64,000 bases of DNA from JAFEDN01 sp963795715 (GCA_963795715.1 CAWCIY010000002.1:1984001-2048000), one strand, 5' to 3'. Shown: positions 36,623 through 46,595, counted from the first letter of the stretch. Notes: a model not told the origin generated them from the letters alone. Made by a program: numbers and translations.

Positions 36623-37882
36623 ATGAGTAGAGAAAATGTAAGTCCAGAAATTTTTTATTCAGAACTGGCTAAAAAAAAGCTGCGGGCTATAGAACGGCAA
36701 GTAAATTTATCGATTACTGAGTGTAAAACTTGGCTGGAAGCAGCAAACACAAGTCATGTAGAAAATGCCGGAAACAGATTGAAAGAAAAAGAAATAAAAT
36801 ACGATGAAGATCCGTGTATTCTCGCGAAGAATCTCATTAAAAAAGATCCAGAAGGTGCAGATATACTACAATCTCCCTTAATTGAGCTTGTCGAAGCTTT
36901 AGAAGAAGTAGAACGTTTAAATTCAATGTTAAAGGATAACTTACCGTCAAATTATAGTCAGTATACAAAGGTAGAAGGCTATTATCGCTATATATTAGAA
37001 ACCCTTGAGAACATTAATTATTTGTTTAGTTTATCATATAAATACGAGGGACTAGATGAGCTTTCAAGGCATATAGAAGAGCTTTCAAAACATAAGGAAA
37101 ATTTCCTTAAAATAACAAAATATTTTAAGGCTAAAATCGAAAGTTCTACTAAAAGTCTAAATGAATATAAAAAGCCTCCCGTTTTGCAAAACTCTGGGGT
37201 TAGCTTTATTCCAAAAGAAGTTAAGCTTACTGTCAAAGAAACAAATAAAATGCCAAGTCAAAACAATGGAAGTGGGGATCAAAAAAAATTGGTGAAAAAA
37301 AAGGTACGTTTTAATATTCCAGAAGAAGTTAAAGAATCTAAGAATGAAAAAAATCAGAAATCTCCACTAACTTTTTCGAACTCTACTAAAAATAACACAG
37401 ACCTTTTTCACTTACCATCGGTTGAAAATAAACAGTCGCATACTCAAGGCGCTGAAGGTATTCAAGAACTTAAGTTGAAAACTCAGGGGGAAGCTTTAAA
37501 GAAAAGAATTTCTTCAAAGATGCTGGAATTGCTTTCAAGAAAGGTAAATAGTGATTCATTGGAGTCAGCTGAAATTTTAAATAAAAAGCTTGACTACTTA
37601 GCATGTGTTAATGAAAAACTAAAAAATTATCTTAAAAGCGGGAAAGAAGATGACTTAGATCTTTTACAAGCTGCATCTAGTTTCAAGGATGGCGGAGCAA
37701 TAAAAACTTATCAAATTAGGGGTTTCACTTTTTCTTCCTCGTTGATTTCCACATTGTTCTCTTCTAGGATGGGAACACTGGAAATAATAAACCAAGTTAG
37801 ACAGTTTGTGGATCAAGTAAAAGAAAACAAGAAAGTTGAGGTAAGCACTCCTGCAATCAGGAAAAACGAAGTAGCATTCTGA
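36623..37882 (+). CDS. coiled-coil hypothetical protein, effector candidate
   Basis: A 419-residue Lys/Glu/Ser-rich protein, not recognised. Helical N-terminal half (LAKKKLRAIERQVNLSITEC, EALEEVERLNSMLKDNLPSN, HIEELSKHKENFLKITKYF), a polar linker (~195-290, with KKLVKKKVRFNIPEEVKES) and a second helical part (~290-410). The VRFNIPE segment with flanking Lys resembles the KVxF-type docking motif used by eukaryotic PP1 partners, but this may be chance. Preceded by a weak ribosome site (agaga). Confidence 0.65.
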   Translation: MSRENVSPEIFYSELAKKKLRAIERQVNLSITECKTWLEAANTSHVENAGNRLKEKEIKYDEDPCILAKNLIKKDPEGADILQSPLIELVEALEEVERLNSMLKDNLPSNYSQYTKVEGYYRYILETLENINYLFSLSYKYEGLDELSRHIEELSKHKENFLKITKYFKAKIESSTKSLNEYKKPPVLQNSGVSFIPKEVKLTVKETNKMPSQNNGSGDQKKLVKKKVRFNIPEEVKESKNEKNQKSPLTFSNSTKNNTDLFHLPSVENKQSHTQGAEGIQELKLKTQGEALKKRISSKMLELLSRKVNSDSLESAEILNKKLDYLACVNEKLKNYLKSGKEDDLDLLQAASSFKDGGAIKTYQIRGFTFSSSLISTLFSSRMGTLEIINQVRQFVDQVKENKKVEVSTPAIRKNEVAF

Positions 37883-37902
37883 TTCTAATTTCCCGGCTGC
37901 AA

Positions 37903-38031
37903 TTAAAGCAGCATGGCGACGATCAGTTGGCCTACTCGCCGGGGAACCAGGGTAATCCAGCCGGCTCGCTCCTTGGCAGAATCAAAGTCAATATCGCCGA
38001 TGATTCTGCCATCAGGCAGGCGGTTGATCAT
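37903..38031 (-). pseudogene. folD: FolD C-terminal remnant
   Basis: About 40 codons match the very end of methylenetetrahydrofolate dehydrogenase/cyclohydrolase: INRLPDGRIIGDIDFDSAKE, then RAGWITLVPRRVGQLIVAML, where FolD has ITPVPGGVGPMTVAML. The conserved PGGVGPMT is mutated to PRRVGQLI and the rest of the gene is absent. A decayed fragment. Confidence 0.75.
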
Positions 38032-38224
38032 TTGTTTAGATATAGTTTTAGCAAGCGTCACATCCAGATCGATTGTTACTTTATGGATGAACATTAGACT
38101 AAAGGGGGATTCGGAAAATATCGCAAATATCTCCCAGACCATGCTCAGAAATACGTCTCAGACTTTATTATGAGCAATTTGCTTATTCTGCAGATCGTGT
38201 ATCTGAACCTTCTACTAATGTATT

Positions 38225-38530
38225 GACCAGCTAGAGGCTCTTTTTGAAGAAAACCAACATAATCCTCAAGCACAATTGCAAATTATTCAATCTGCGCAAA
38301 AGTATTGGGAAAGTCAAAACAAGCATGCTTCGATTACGGCGTCTGAAGAAAATTTCAAGGAAAGGACAATAACATTCTGCAAGATGAACTTGAAAAATGG
38401 AATCAACGTGAGCGCCAGAAATCCTTATCACCAATTCACAAGGAAACTCTGGGAATATAAGCTTTGGTTAATTGAGTACTTAGGTTATAATTGCTTTCAG
38501 GAGCCAATAAAAAACGGAAAGACACCATGA
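38225..38530 (+). pseudogene. degenerate coding remnant of unknown origin
   Basis: A frame without a proper start that reads as protein (DQLEALFEENQHNPQAQLQI, then IQSAQKYWESQNKHASITAS). Composition is like the neighbouring effector-like genes. It ends just across the start of the next gene. It may be the tail of a lost effector gene; low certainty. Confidence 0.35.
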
Positions 38531-39882
38531 AAAATATGATGAGGTTTTTTTCCTTAGACTCAAAAAAAGGTGAAAGCGCACCGCTGATTAAAAATTGGGT
38601 AGGCATTACTACAACCAGACGAAATGAGAATTTAGACATAAAGGCTGTTTTTCAAGGTGGCTTCAATAAGCGTTTCCAATCAAACGACTCAGAACTTTCC
38701 ATTCTCTTCAGAAGACAATGTGAAATCTTTTCTGCTAAAACAGAAGCATTTTGGTGGATGGGGTATGGAATTAGAGCAAAGAAAAGTACTTATGTTTTAG
38801 AAACTCCTTACAATCAAGCGACATTAATCCATTTAATTAATGCTGGTCATTTTCATGAATGCTTTACTCAAGCCATTAATGTACGCGATTATAATCTTTT
38901 TAGCCATGATATATCATTACATCATAAAATAGACACTGTCGTAAACCCAAATTACCGCTGCTTATCCGTGATAACTCATTTCGATATGCAAATTGACGAA
39001 ATATTACAAAAAACTGCAGAAAGCTCATTTGATAAGATTAAAGCTGTTTTTATTCCTTTAATTAACCGGTTATTCGATCAACAGGAACAATCGAAATGGA
39101 TTGCTGAAAGAGCCGTTAATATATTGACGGCCATATTATCGATATCCAAAAATCAGCCTTTTTTCAAAGCCAGTCATTATTCTCCAGCAGTATCTGCTAA
39201 ATGCTATCTTAGAGATTTGACTGAAGATGATTTTCAAAGCATAATTTCCAACGATCATAAACACCACCCAGACACGGAAGAAGCACGCAAGCTACTGATC
39301 TCTATTCAAAATCTTTGCGCACAAAATGTAATATCAGAAAATCATGGTATTTTTGATAAAGTTTCAGATTGTTTGGTTTATGATGCAAATAAATTTCCGT
39401 GCACTTACAACTATGACAGCTTTTATAAAAATCTTAATCCACGCCATCAGGCAAGTTTTTGGCTCATAATAATAAAATCAACAATCATATCTAAATCAGT
39501 TCGCGATAAGCTACCTTTCCTTTTCAGCATTATCCCCTCCAGAGATATGATCGATATTTATGAAAGTTTACTTCAATTTAGCGCTGAAAATCCTAATTCT
39601 GACGCCGCCTCTTTTTTTAGAAACAATTTTGAGATTGATTTTACAAATAAAAATGCAATTAAAAAACTATTGGATGAATATACCGGTTTGATTCTTGTCT
39701 TGCAAACTCTAGTTTTGGGTTATCTTCTCCCTTTTGAACACGCTAATTTAGATAAACCAGTCAGAATAAATTTAATACATAAACAAACAACGTTTCTTTC
39801 AGGAAGCAAAAAAAATTGGGAGGCCAAACAAAGTAATGAATCATTGACTAAAAATTCTTATTCCAACTACTTAAAAGGTTAA
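38527..39882 (+). CDS. hypothetical protein, effector candidate
   Basis: A 451-residue protein starting at ATG 38527, with a purine-rich ggaaag 6 nt upstream; the frame is open 12 codons further but with only a TTG. Not recognised. It is predicted mostly helical with aromatic-rich segments (KTEAFWWMGYGIRAKKSTYV, HALINAGHF-like LIHLINAGHFHECFTQAI). No signal peptide; one mildly hydrophobic stretch late (GLILVLQTLVLGYLLPF, ~400-415). About 100 bp separate it from the next gene on the same strand. Confidence 0.65.
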   Translation: MKNMMRFFSLDSKKGESAPLIKNWVGITTTRRNENLDIKAVFQGGFNKRFQSNDSELSILFRRQCEIFSAKTEAFWWMGYGIRAKKSTYVLETPYNQATLIHLINAGHFHECFTQAINVRDYNLFSHDISLHHKIDTVVNPNYRCLSVITHFDMQIDEILQKTAESSFDKIKAVFIPLINRLFDQQEQSKWIAERAVNILTAILSISKNQPFFKASHYSPAVSAKCYLRDLTEDDFQSIISNDHKHHPDTEEARKLLISIQNLCAQNVISENHGIFDKVSDCLVYDANKFPCTYNYDSFYKNLNPRHQASFWLIIIKSTIISKSVRDKLPFLFSIIPSRDMIDIYESLLQFSAENPNSDAASFFRNNFEIDFTNKNAIKKLLDEYTGLILVLQTLVLGYLLPFEHANLDKPVRINLIHKQTTFLSGSKKNWEAKQSNESLTKNSYSNYLKG

Positions 39883-39984
39883 CATGAAACTATTTTCATT
39901 ACCAAAGTTATCAGATACAAAGACGGTGGTATAATTCACATATGAGAGCTAACATGAATTGTAAAATTTTAGGAGATTTCCATA

Positions 39985-40788
39985 ATGAGGACTGATCCCA
40001 TAAAGGAAAAGGCTTGCTGCCCATTTGCTGAAGGTTATATTGAAAAGTTTATTAGCGAATATAAGACACGGGGTAGCACGTTTAACTACGACCAATTGTA
40101 TGTCATTGTAGAAACCATGGTCAATTTTTCCAATGCCTACGCAGAAACGTTTATGAAGCAAGGCTATGCGGGAGATGTGGTGTGGATATTTCAACAATTG
40201 GGCGTTATTAACGACTATGTTAAAGAACATGGCCGTGACACGATATGTAGTGAAAAAATAGAAAAGCCGTTATGTGACTTCCGTTTGTTTTTAAATAGTT
40301 ACCACTCTCAAAGCCCACCTCGTTTGATATGTGATTATGCTTTTGTCTCTAGTATTACAAAACCTCATCAAATGGCTCGAGGTGAGATTAACCAGCTTAA
40401 ATTACATAGGTTCAATCCGACGGGATACTATTTTATTCCCGAGCAAATGAGTGAATTTCATACACTAATTGGCATTGTGTTGAGTGCTGCTATCGATTAC
40501 GTAAAAAAAACGGAACATTATGCTCAAACATTAAAAGGACAACACTTGTATTATGCTCCTGCCGCATTATCTATGGAGCTAGCTACTCCAAAAGAAAAAA
40601 AAGAAAGCCCTGTCAGTTTGTCAATGTCATCTGTAATGGGTACGCCTAATATCTGTGTTTTTAATAGCGTGAAATCAAAAGACAATGTTACTGTTACTGC
40701 ATTGACAGAAAACGTTGATATTCGCATTCGTACTAAATCTGCAGAATCTACGGAATCTCTAGAATCTGTAAAACAAGGATATACATAG
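39985..40788 (+). CDS. hypothetical protein, probably truncated by a nonsense codon
   Basis: A 267-residue protein, not recognised, with a good ribosome site (aggag, 9 nt before ATG). It is helical in the first half (EGYIEKFISEYKTRG, AYAETFMKQGYAGDVVWIF), with Thr/Ser/Glu-rich sequence at the end (ESTESLESVKQGYT). The stop is TAG, and the frame continues directly for 47 more codons with a strongly hydrophobic segment (40789-40932), so the original protein may have been longer. Confidence 0.62.
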   Translation: MRTDPIKEKACCPFAEGYIEKFISEYKTRGSTFNYDQLYVIVETMVNFSNAYAETFMKQGYAGDVVWIFQQLGVINDYVKEHGRDTICSEKIEKPLCDFRLFLNSYHSQSPPRLICDYAFVSSITKPHQMARGEINQLKLHRFNPTGYYFIPEQMSEFHTLIGIVLSAAIDYVKKTEHYAQTLKGQHLYYAPAALSMELATPKEKKESPVSLSMSSVMGTPNICVFNSVKSKDNVTVTALTENVDIRIRTKSAESTESLESVKQGYT

Positions 40789-40932
40789 CGCATTTTTATT
40801 CGACAAATGCAAGGTAATTTATTGGCAGCTTTATCTTTGATTACGTTACCAACCTTATTATTCACACCAAGCTTAACCTTAATATTTGCGCTGAGTTATC
40901 TGCAGCACCCAGAACGTTTTGAATTAACGTAA
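40789..40932 (+). pseudogene. in-frame hydrophobic extension after the TAG stop
   Basis: Immediately after TAG (40786-40788) the same frame gives RIFIRQMQGNLLAALSLITL then PTLLFTPSLTLIFALSYLQ before a TAA at 40930. A 25-30-residue hydrophobic span with a central Pro could be a membrane hairpin. It ends where the IS66 end begins (40929), so the tail may also be truncated by insertion. An ATG at 40807 exists but has no ribosome site. Confidence 0.4.
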
Positions 40933-41195
40933 ACGTCTTCCGAAATACATCTTTTAAAGATTGAAAATATTGTTCAAGCTATATTTTTTTAATTAAAAGG
41001 AGATATAGCAGATGCAAAGCCAAGAAGAACGTCGATCCTACTGGGGAAAGATCGTTGCGGATCAAGCCGAAAGCGGATTAACCCGCAAAGAATTTTGTCG
41101 ACAGCATAATATTGTCCTGTCTCAATTTGCCTATTAGCATTTGTATTTTAATAAGCTTAAACAAAAAACCTTAACCGGGGTTCCCCTCCGGCGAT
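40929..41195 (+). mobile_element. IS66-family remnant (left end and tnpA)
   Basis: The end gtaaacgtcttccg resembles the IS66 terminal repeat (GTAAGCG...). At 41012, after aaggag, a tnpA starts: MQSQEERRSYWGKIVADQAE, then SGLTRKEFCRQHNIVLSQF, the IS66 accessory-protein pattern. A TAG at 41135 replaces the usual Trp of the F-A-Y-W motif, and the reading continues ~18 codons (HLYFNKLKQKTL) before being cut at ~41195 by a fragment of the RAYT-like element. A second end of this IS type lies at 52281. Confidence 0.75.
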
Positions 41196-41199
41196 TTGT

Positions 41200-41645
41200 A
41201 AAAATATGAAAATACCATCTGCTTCTATTGTAGCTGAAAATTATAATCGCAAAGTTACTTTAGCAAGGAGTCTGTTTATTTATTTTGCACATTATTACGC
41301 CAACTATCAAATTAACGAAATTGCTAAATTTATCCTGCAAAACCCAGAAAGTATCAGTAGAACAATGCACCGACATTTGCAACTTATTAGACCAAAAGAA
41401 TCCATGAGATCGATTTTAAATAATATTGAAAATGACTTAATTAAATTAAGTCATTGTTAATTTTTTTATATTAAGAATCACTATCACTCGGATTCAAAAT
41501 GTAGGATGTGGGTTTTAACTCCTCCATAGTTGTCCATTTTCGATACGTACATCTTTTATCGTTAACTGATTGTATTTACTTTTTATTTTTAATAATTATC
41601 CTAATGTGACACCTCGTTTGACACCTATTATCCTAATGTGACACC
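41200..41645 (+). mobile_element. RAYT-like TIR element, copy A (3' fragment with doubled end)
   Basis: Contains only the last 85 codons of the transposase (41206-41460, the helix-turn-helix tail) and the right end. The terminal repeat TATCCTAATGTGACACC occurs twice, at 41597-41613 and 41629-41645, 32 bp apart, as if the end had been duplicated. Joined on the left to the IS66 remnant. Confidence 0.85.
41206..41460 (+). pseudogene. RAYT-like transposase, C-terminal fragment
   Basis: 85 codons nearly identical to the end of the intact transposase at 53051-54004 (SLFIYFAHYYANYQINEIAK, then ISRTMHRHLQLIRPKESMRS). It lacks the HUH catalytic domain. The stop and terminator hairpin are retained. 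Confidence 0.85.
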
Positions 41646-41892
41646 TCGTTTTCGGTTATGGCTATAAACGCTCTGGCTAAAGCGCAACGATTGTCCTGCG
41701 GTCTTCCGACATAGCCTTTATAGTTTATAAATTTCTCTACTGATAAATTCTTTAACTAATTGATTCTTTGAATAATTGGTGTCGTTTCAAATCAGCCGCA
41801 CCCAAAAACTATTGGGCAATAGATCTACTTAAAAAATCAGACTTGACCCTTGTTTCCATAACCACTCGGTTAGTGGAATTCAGTGACTACTT

Positions 41893-42804
41893 CTATGATC
41901 CAAGTCCTGGCTCTTTAGCGTATTCCGACATCAATCGAATAACTGGAGGTTTCATTTCTTTACTGGTATCGCTAAAAAATTGATATAACTTTGAATACCG
42001 GCTTTTATTTTTTAAAATTAAATATTCTCGAGTGAGTTTGTGAAGTTCTTTACTTGCATATGCATATGGTCCCTCTCTTTGCGATCCATCCGATGGTCCC
42101 AATAGTAAATCTATTTGCCTTTCATATTCTCCTCTAATCTTGAACTCGGGCTGGAACCTCTCTGGATACGCTTGATGATATTCTTGCATACGTTTTTCTA
42201 TTTCATTGGTTAATTCATTATTTTTCCCTGTCCATTCTTCGTCCTTAAAAACTAACACAGGAAGGCTTGGGCCGCTGCAATGTTCGATAGAAAACAATCT
42301 TTCATAATAGCGTAAGAAGTAAGGACAACTGCCTACTTCTAAGTCGTAAGACGCCAATGGATTTTCTTTTTTACATTTTTCCGATAAAATTTGATCTATA
42401 TGTTTTTCCTCCGGTGTTTGCATTTTATCTTCAGTAATTAGAACAGTTCCAGTTTTTGTGTGTCTAATGCCATCAAAACTATTATTACTTTTTCCTTTAG
42501 AGTTTAAGATCTCACTATATTCATCATTTATAAAATCACACATTTTTTTCACCATTTGACAATCACTACCATCAGTTATAATGTCTATAGTATATAATCC
42601 TTCCATACGACTAACTTCAAGTTGGAGAAAACTATGTGGAGTGGAATAAGCCTGTGTTAAAGAAATATTTCCAAGTTTATCTTTAAGGACTACGGCGAAA
42701 CTAGGGTTTTTGATATATCTTGCTAATAAGCAGATATTTGGGTGTTTTTTTATATTTGTTCTGGCTGTCTCGTCGGGGCCTATTAAAATAATTTTTTTTC
42801 GCAT
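41893..42804 (-). CDS. hypothetical protein
   Basis: A 303-residue protein, not recognised. N-terminal KKIILIGPDETARTNIKKHP is strand-like, then mixed alpha/beta (FAVVLKDKLGNISLTQAYST, YTIDIITDGSDCQMVKKMCD), and a charged helical C-terminal half. No signal peptide. Base composition is like the other accessory genes. The 247 bp between copy A of the mobile element and this gene hold nothing recognisable. Confidence 0.6.
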   Translation of the reverse strand: MRKKIILIGPDETARTNIKKHPNICLLARYIKNPSFAVVLKDKLGNISLTQAYSTPHSFLQLEVSRMEGLYTIDIITDGSDCQMVKKMCDFINDEYSEILNSKGKSNNSFDGIRHTKTGTVLITEDKMQTPEEKHIDQILSEKCKKENPLASYDLEVGSCPYFLRYYERLFSIEHCSGPSLPVLVFKDEEWTGKNNELTNEIEKRMQEYHQAYPERFQPEFKIRGEYERQIDLLLGPSDGSQREGPYAYASKELHKLTREYLILKNKSRYSKLYQFFSDTSKEMKPPVIRLMSEYAKEPGLGS

Positions 42805-43063
42805 AACCTATCCTGTTTTAAATTGTGTTAACTTTAGCAGTACTCTAACTCTTCCCTTGAAACTGACTCGCGGAAATTGCAAAATTACTGTCCGTCTTAT
42901 CATTACAAATGATATCATGTTCACAAAAAAAATCAACAGCGCCTTTTACAGCAATTCCCGCTGGGTACAGCGAAAATTGGTTCCTTTTTTATCCTGCGCG
43001 AGGCTTTGCCGATGCTCGGACAGCGCCGTATAAATTGCAACTCTCCCTAAAATAAAGGTATAT

Positions 43064-43700
43064 GAGCCTCTTGCAAAATTATTTACCCTACACGAGCCAA
43101 ATTGGGATCAAATAGTTAAAATTTTAATAATTCACTGACCAATAGATCAAACCAGTTTATTTTTCACCACAATGATAGATTTTCTCTCCTAATTTGAATG
43201 ATTACGGTAAATTAAAAATAACCGCTTTCCTCAGCGTCTATTTTTAGGCTGACTTTTTATTTTTCGGCATGAAAAAAATAATAAAAGTTACGTCACCAAT
43301 CGCACCAATTGATCAACCGTTAAGGCAATGACACCAAACATTAAATGTGTCATCACTTTAGCGTGACCACGCACACGAACCATCAAGGCGCCAAATTCAT
43401 CTTTTAATCGAGAATTGACTCGTTCTGCAGTGCTCCGCTCTTTATAACGCTGCGTTTCATGCGGTAAAAATTCTCGTTTATCGCTTTTAGAGCGATGATT
43501 AAAATCAATTAAAGATACGTGATTTAATGAGCGACTGTGATCACGTATAATTTGCGAGTCGTAAGCCGCGTCCATTAAATCATAGCAGGATTGCACCCGC
43601 TCAAAGCTCAAGGTCGCCAGGGGAATCGCCACTTGACTATCGTGCGTTGAAGCGGATGTTAAAATGGCAGATATCGGAATGCCTCCATCCGAACTAACTA
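43064..43700 (-). mobile_element. IS5-type insertion sequence remnant
   Basis: Comprises a terminal-repeat-like end GAGCCTCTTGCAAAATTA at 43064 and the C-terminal ~135 codons of a DDE transposase on the minus strand. The other end is lost where it meets copy B of the RAYT-like element at ~43696. A similar end sequence (gaggcctcttgcacc) occurs alone at ~4840. Confidence 0.7.
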
Positions 43701-43707
43701 TCGCCAA
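43288..43707 (-). pseudogene. IS4/IS5-family DDE transposase, C-terminal part
   Basis: Contains the second catalytic Asp region (SCYDLMDAAYDSQII) and the catalytic Glu region (RYKERSTAERVNSRLKDEFG) followed by the terminal helix (MTHLMFGVIALTVDQLVRLV). The N-terminal third with the first Asp is absent. The apparent start at 43707 is created by the junction. Confidence 0.85.
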
Positions 43708-44743
43708 ATAATATTTAATGACGACAATGATCGTTTTTATTTTTATTCTTTATTGAAGCAAGTAACAGAAAAATTTAATTGCAAAATTCATCTTTTTTGT
43801 TTGATGACAAACCATATCCATCTAGTCATAGAAATAAATCACGTTCCATTATGGAAAATAGTTCAATCATTTGCTTCATCTTATGCAAGATATATTAATA
43901 AAAAAAATAAACAATCTGGACATTTGTTTCAAGGAAGATATAAAGCCAAATTAATACAGGATGAACAATATTTACTAACCTTGTGTTACTACATCCACTA
44001 TAACCCTATCCAAGCTAAAATGGTCAATAATATTGATGATTATCTTTGGAGTAGTCATCAGAGTTATTTGGGTATACTTCATGTTAATATTGAGTGGTTA
44101 AGCACACACTATATACATCAAATTATCAAAAAAAGAAGTTCTTCAGCAGATAATTGTTATCTCGAGTTTATTAAAACAGAAGCACTACATTATTTTGAAA
44201 TAAATATTTTCGACTTTGATGAAAATGGAATTTCAACAATTCATGATAGTATTAATGAAAAGATTTGTTCCAAAAAATTCGATGATTTCAGTTCTATTAA
44301 AATGGATAATATATTAAAGGTAATTTATAAAAATATGAAAATACCATCTACTTCTATTGTAGCTGAAAATTATAATCGCAAAGTTACTTTAGCTAGGAGT
44401 CTGTTTATTTATTTTGCACATTATTACGCCAACTATCAAATTAACGAAATTGCTAAATTTATCCTGCAAAACCCAGAAAGTATCAGTAGAACAATGCACC
44501 GACATTTGCAACTTATTAGACCAAAAGAATCCATGAGATCGATTTTAAATAATATTGAAAATGACTTAATTAAATTAAGTCATTGTTAATTTTTTTATAT
44601 TTAAGAGTCACTATCACTCGGATTCAAAATGGAGGATGCGGGTTTTAACTCCTCCATGGTTGTCCATTTTCAATACGTACATCTTTTATCGTTAAATGAT
44701 TGTATTTACTTTTTATTTTTAATAATTATCCTAATGTGACACC
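43696..44743 (+). mobile_element. RAYT-like TIR element, copy B (5'-truncated)
   Basis: Begins inside the transposase gene at codon ~21 (N-Y-R-Q-I-I-F-N) and runs to a perfect right terminal repeat (44727-44743). The left terminal repeat and leader are gone, replaced by the IS5-type remnant. Confidence 0.88.
43753..44589 (+). pseudogene. RAYT-like transposase, N-terminally truncated (copy B)
   Basis: 278 codons nearly identical to the intact copy from KQVTEKFN onward, including the HUH motif (CLMTNHIHLVIE), the tyrosine helix (SSYARYINKK) and the HTH tail. It lacks the first ~40 residues with the opening strand of the Y1 fold, and it has no ribosome site. Confidence 0.88.
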
Positions 44744-44930
44744 TCGTTTTCTTCTTCGAGCAAGAGGCACTGGCGCGTTACCACCCGTCTTGTGATTACA
44801 AACCAGTGACTAACACCTAATTGGTTTTGTGTGGAATAGCTCAGGAGTGTGACATGATGATTGCTATTGAACTTAGAAGTAATATTATGTTGTAATCTTA
44901 TACTCAAAAACTATAAACTATGAGGTATAT

Positions 44931-46181
44931 ATGTTTGACAATACAAAAGAAGTTAATTCAAAGGATGATATCAAAACTATCAAAGACTCCATGAGCAGAA
45001 TCAAGGACTTATTAAAGCTAAATAGTGCATGGCTGACGTCATCTGAATTTCGCGCGCTTGCATATACAACGCCAGAAGGGCTATATGAAAATTTAATAAA
45101 TGCCCAAAAGGCCTGTAAAGAAGCGATACAGAACTTAAAAAAAATGAATGAAATTCAAGCAATCTTTGTTAATATGCAGAAATCCGCTGATTATGAGCTA
45201 CTTTCTATGGTTAATATAAACAAGTCAATAATAAATGACTTATGCAATTCGTTAAAAATGGCACCAAACAGCCGAATGAGAGGCCTCTCAGAGGTAGATA
45301 ACTATACAAAGCCGGAAAAAATTAAAGAAACTGTAAAAGTGGCTTTGGCTTCTTGTAACGCATGGGTGGAAAAAAATGACTCTATATTGAAAGCATATAA
45401 AGAAATAAACGCTGAAATAGAAAAAATTTTTAAGATGGTGCCAAAAAATTATGATTTCTTTACATTAGTTAAAGAACATACATCTCTTTACGACCAGATA
45501 AATATGAATGTTCTTATACCTTATTTGGATGATAGCAAACACCCAACAAATCGAACCGATGGCGATTACTTTAAACAATCGTCTATGTGGGTATGTTGTG
45601 ATACTTTCTTTAAATTAGTTAGAAACCATACACCCATTGACGACCAGGTAAATGGAAGTATTCTTGTGCCTTATTTGGATGATGATAGCGAACACCTAAG
45701 AAATCAAATAAGAGAATTTTACTTAGATAAACTAGATCGGAGTTTAAAGATAATTAGCGACGAGATTCTAAAAATAAAGAAATACATAGGGTTCTACAGC
45801 GCCGTAGCCGAAAATTTTAAGGAACTTCATTTTATTTTTACGTGTTTTAATGGCCTTGAATCTAAACTTCTAGATGAGAAAACCAAACCTAAAAACTTAC
45901 CTCTGCCATCGACCCCTAATATATCAGGAAAATATCTGAAAATGATATGTTTTGAGTGGAAGAAATGGTATCCGGATCCGTCGATAACGACTTATTCGCT
46001 TACTCAAATTATATTGTTATGTTGTTCTAATCTCAAAATAAAAACAGATGGAATCGTTATGAAACTTAACGAATTAGAAAATTTATTGGATAAACTTATT
46101 ATGCTAGAAAACAGCTATGCAAATAACACCGAGTCAACAGCTAAAGTTGAAGCGGGCGAAAAGTTAAAAGCATTTTTTTAA
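44931..46181 (+). CDS. coiled-coil hypothetical protein with internal duplication
   Basis: A 416-residue Lys/Asn-rich helical protein, not recognised. A ~30-residue unit occurs twice with a 150-bp period (45456 and 45606): LVKEHTSLYDQINMNVLIPY and LVRNHTPIDDQVNGSILVPY, each followed by LDD. The rest is coiled-coil (LKKMNEIQAIFVNMQKSADY, SLKIISDEILKIKKYIGFY). No signal peptide. An effector-like profile, but the function is unknown. Confidence 0.65.
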   Translation: MFDNTKEVNSKDDIKTIKDSMSRIKDLLKLNSAWLTSSEFRALAYTTPEGLYENLINAQKACKEAIQNLKKMNEIQAIFVNMQKSADYELLSMVNINKSIINDLCNSLKMAPNSRMRGLSEVDNYTKPEKIKETVKVALASCNAWVEKNDSILKAYKEINAEIEKIFKMVPKNYDFFTLVKEHTSLYDQINMNVLIPYLDDSKHPTNRTDGDYFKQSSMWVCCDTFFKLVRNHTPIDDQVNGSILVPYLDDDSEHLRNQIREFYLDKLDRSLKIISDEILKIKKYIGFYSAVAENFKELHFIFTCFNGLESKLLDEKTKPKNLPLPSTPNISGKYLKMICFEWKKWYPDPSITTYSLTQIILLCCSNLKIKTDGIVMKLNELENLLDKLIMLENSYANNTESTAKVEAGEKLKAFF

Positions 46182-46190
46182 AAAAATAAG

Positions 46191-46247
46191 ATATACCCAT
46201 CACACTTTAAATTTCGGTTTTTTCGTTTAAGGATGTGATGGGTATAT
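46191..46247. terminator. stem-loop between converging genes
   Basis: Perfect 14-bp arms ATATACCCATCACA (46191-46204) and its complement (46234-46247) enclose a 29-nt loop with further partial pairing. It lies 9 bp after the plus-strand gene and 30 bp after the end of the minus-strand plsX chimera, so it may act as a two-way transcription end. The T-run expected of a strong intrinsic terminator is only weak. Confidence 0.55.
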
Positions 46248-46277
46248 GCCTCAATGGCACTAACTTTTCCATACTGA

Positions 46278-46589
46278 CTAAACCTTTAGATGTTTTTCGG
46301 TCATCTTCTCAATAGTAAAATACTGTTGGTAATGGATTTGAGTACCTGATGACAAACGCTGATAAAGTTGCTCATCAGAATTCAGCTTTCTCATGGCTTC
46401 CCTTAAGGCATTTGGATCACGGGGAGGAACTACTAGGGCCTGTTTACAATTCACATAGGTAACCACATAATTCCGCATGACCATGGCCACCATGACACCT
46501 CGTTTTTCTAAGACTTGTAAACCCGCTGGGATAACAACTTTTGGACCGTGGTCTCCTCCCATCGCATCCAGCGCAATGGTCTTTAGCAT
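46278..46589 (-). pseudogene. plsX: chimera: PlsX N-terminus joined to glycosyltransferase C-terminus
   Basis: The first ~33 residues (LKTIALDAMGGDHGPKVVIP, AGLQVLEKRG) are the start of PlsX, the phosphate acyltransferase of phospholipid synthesis. From about residue 50 the sequence is the tail of a GT4 glycosyltransferase (LVVPPRDPNALREAMRKL, then YFTIEKMTEKHLKV). Neither half has an active site. It follows rpmF by 6 bp in the usual rpmF-plsX order. PlsX is normally ~340 residues. Confidence 0.82.
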
Positions 46590-46595
46590 GGAGAA

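Noticed and set aside
40786..41137. Amber (TAG) recoding, because both the 267-aa gene and the IS66 tnpA have an internal-looking TAG
   Set aside because: Two cases in decayed DNA are better explained by nonsense mutation (Trp codon TGG to TAG in tnpA); no suppressor tRNA is visible.
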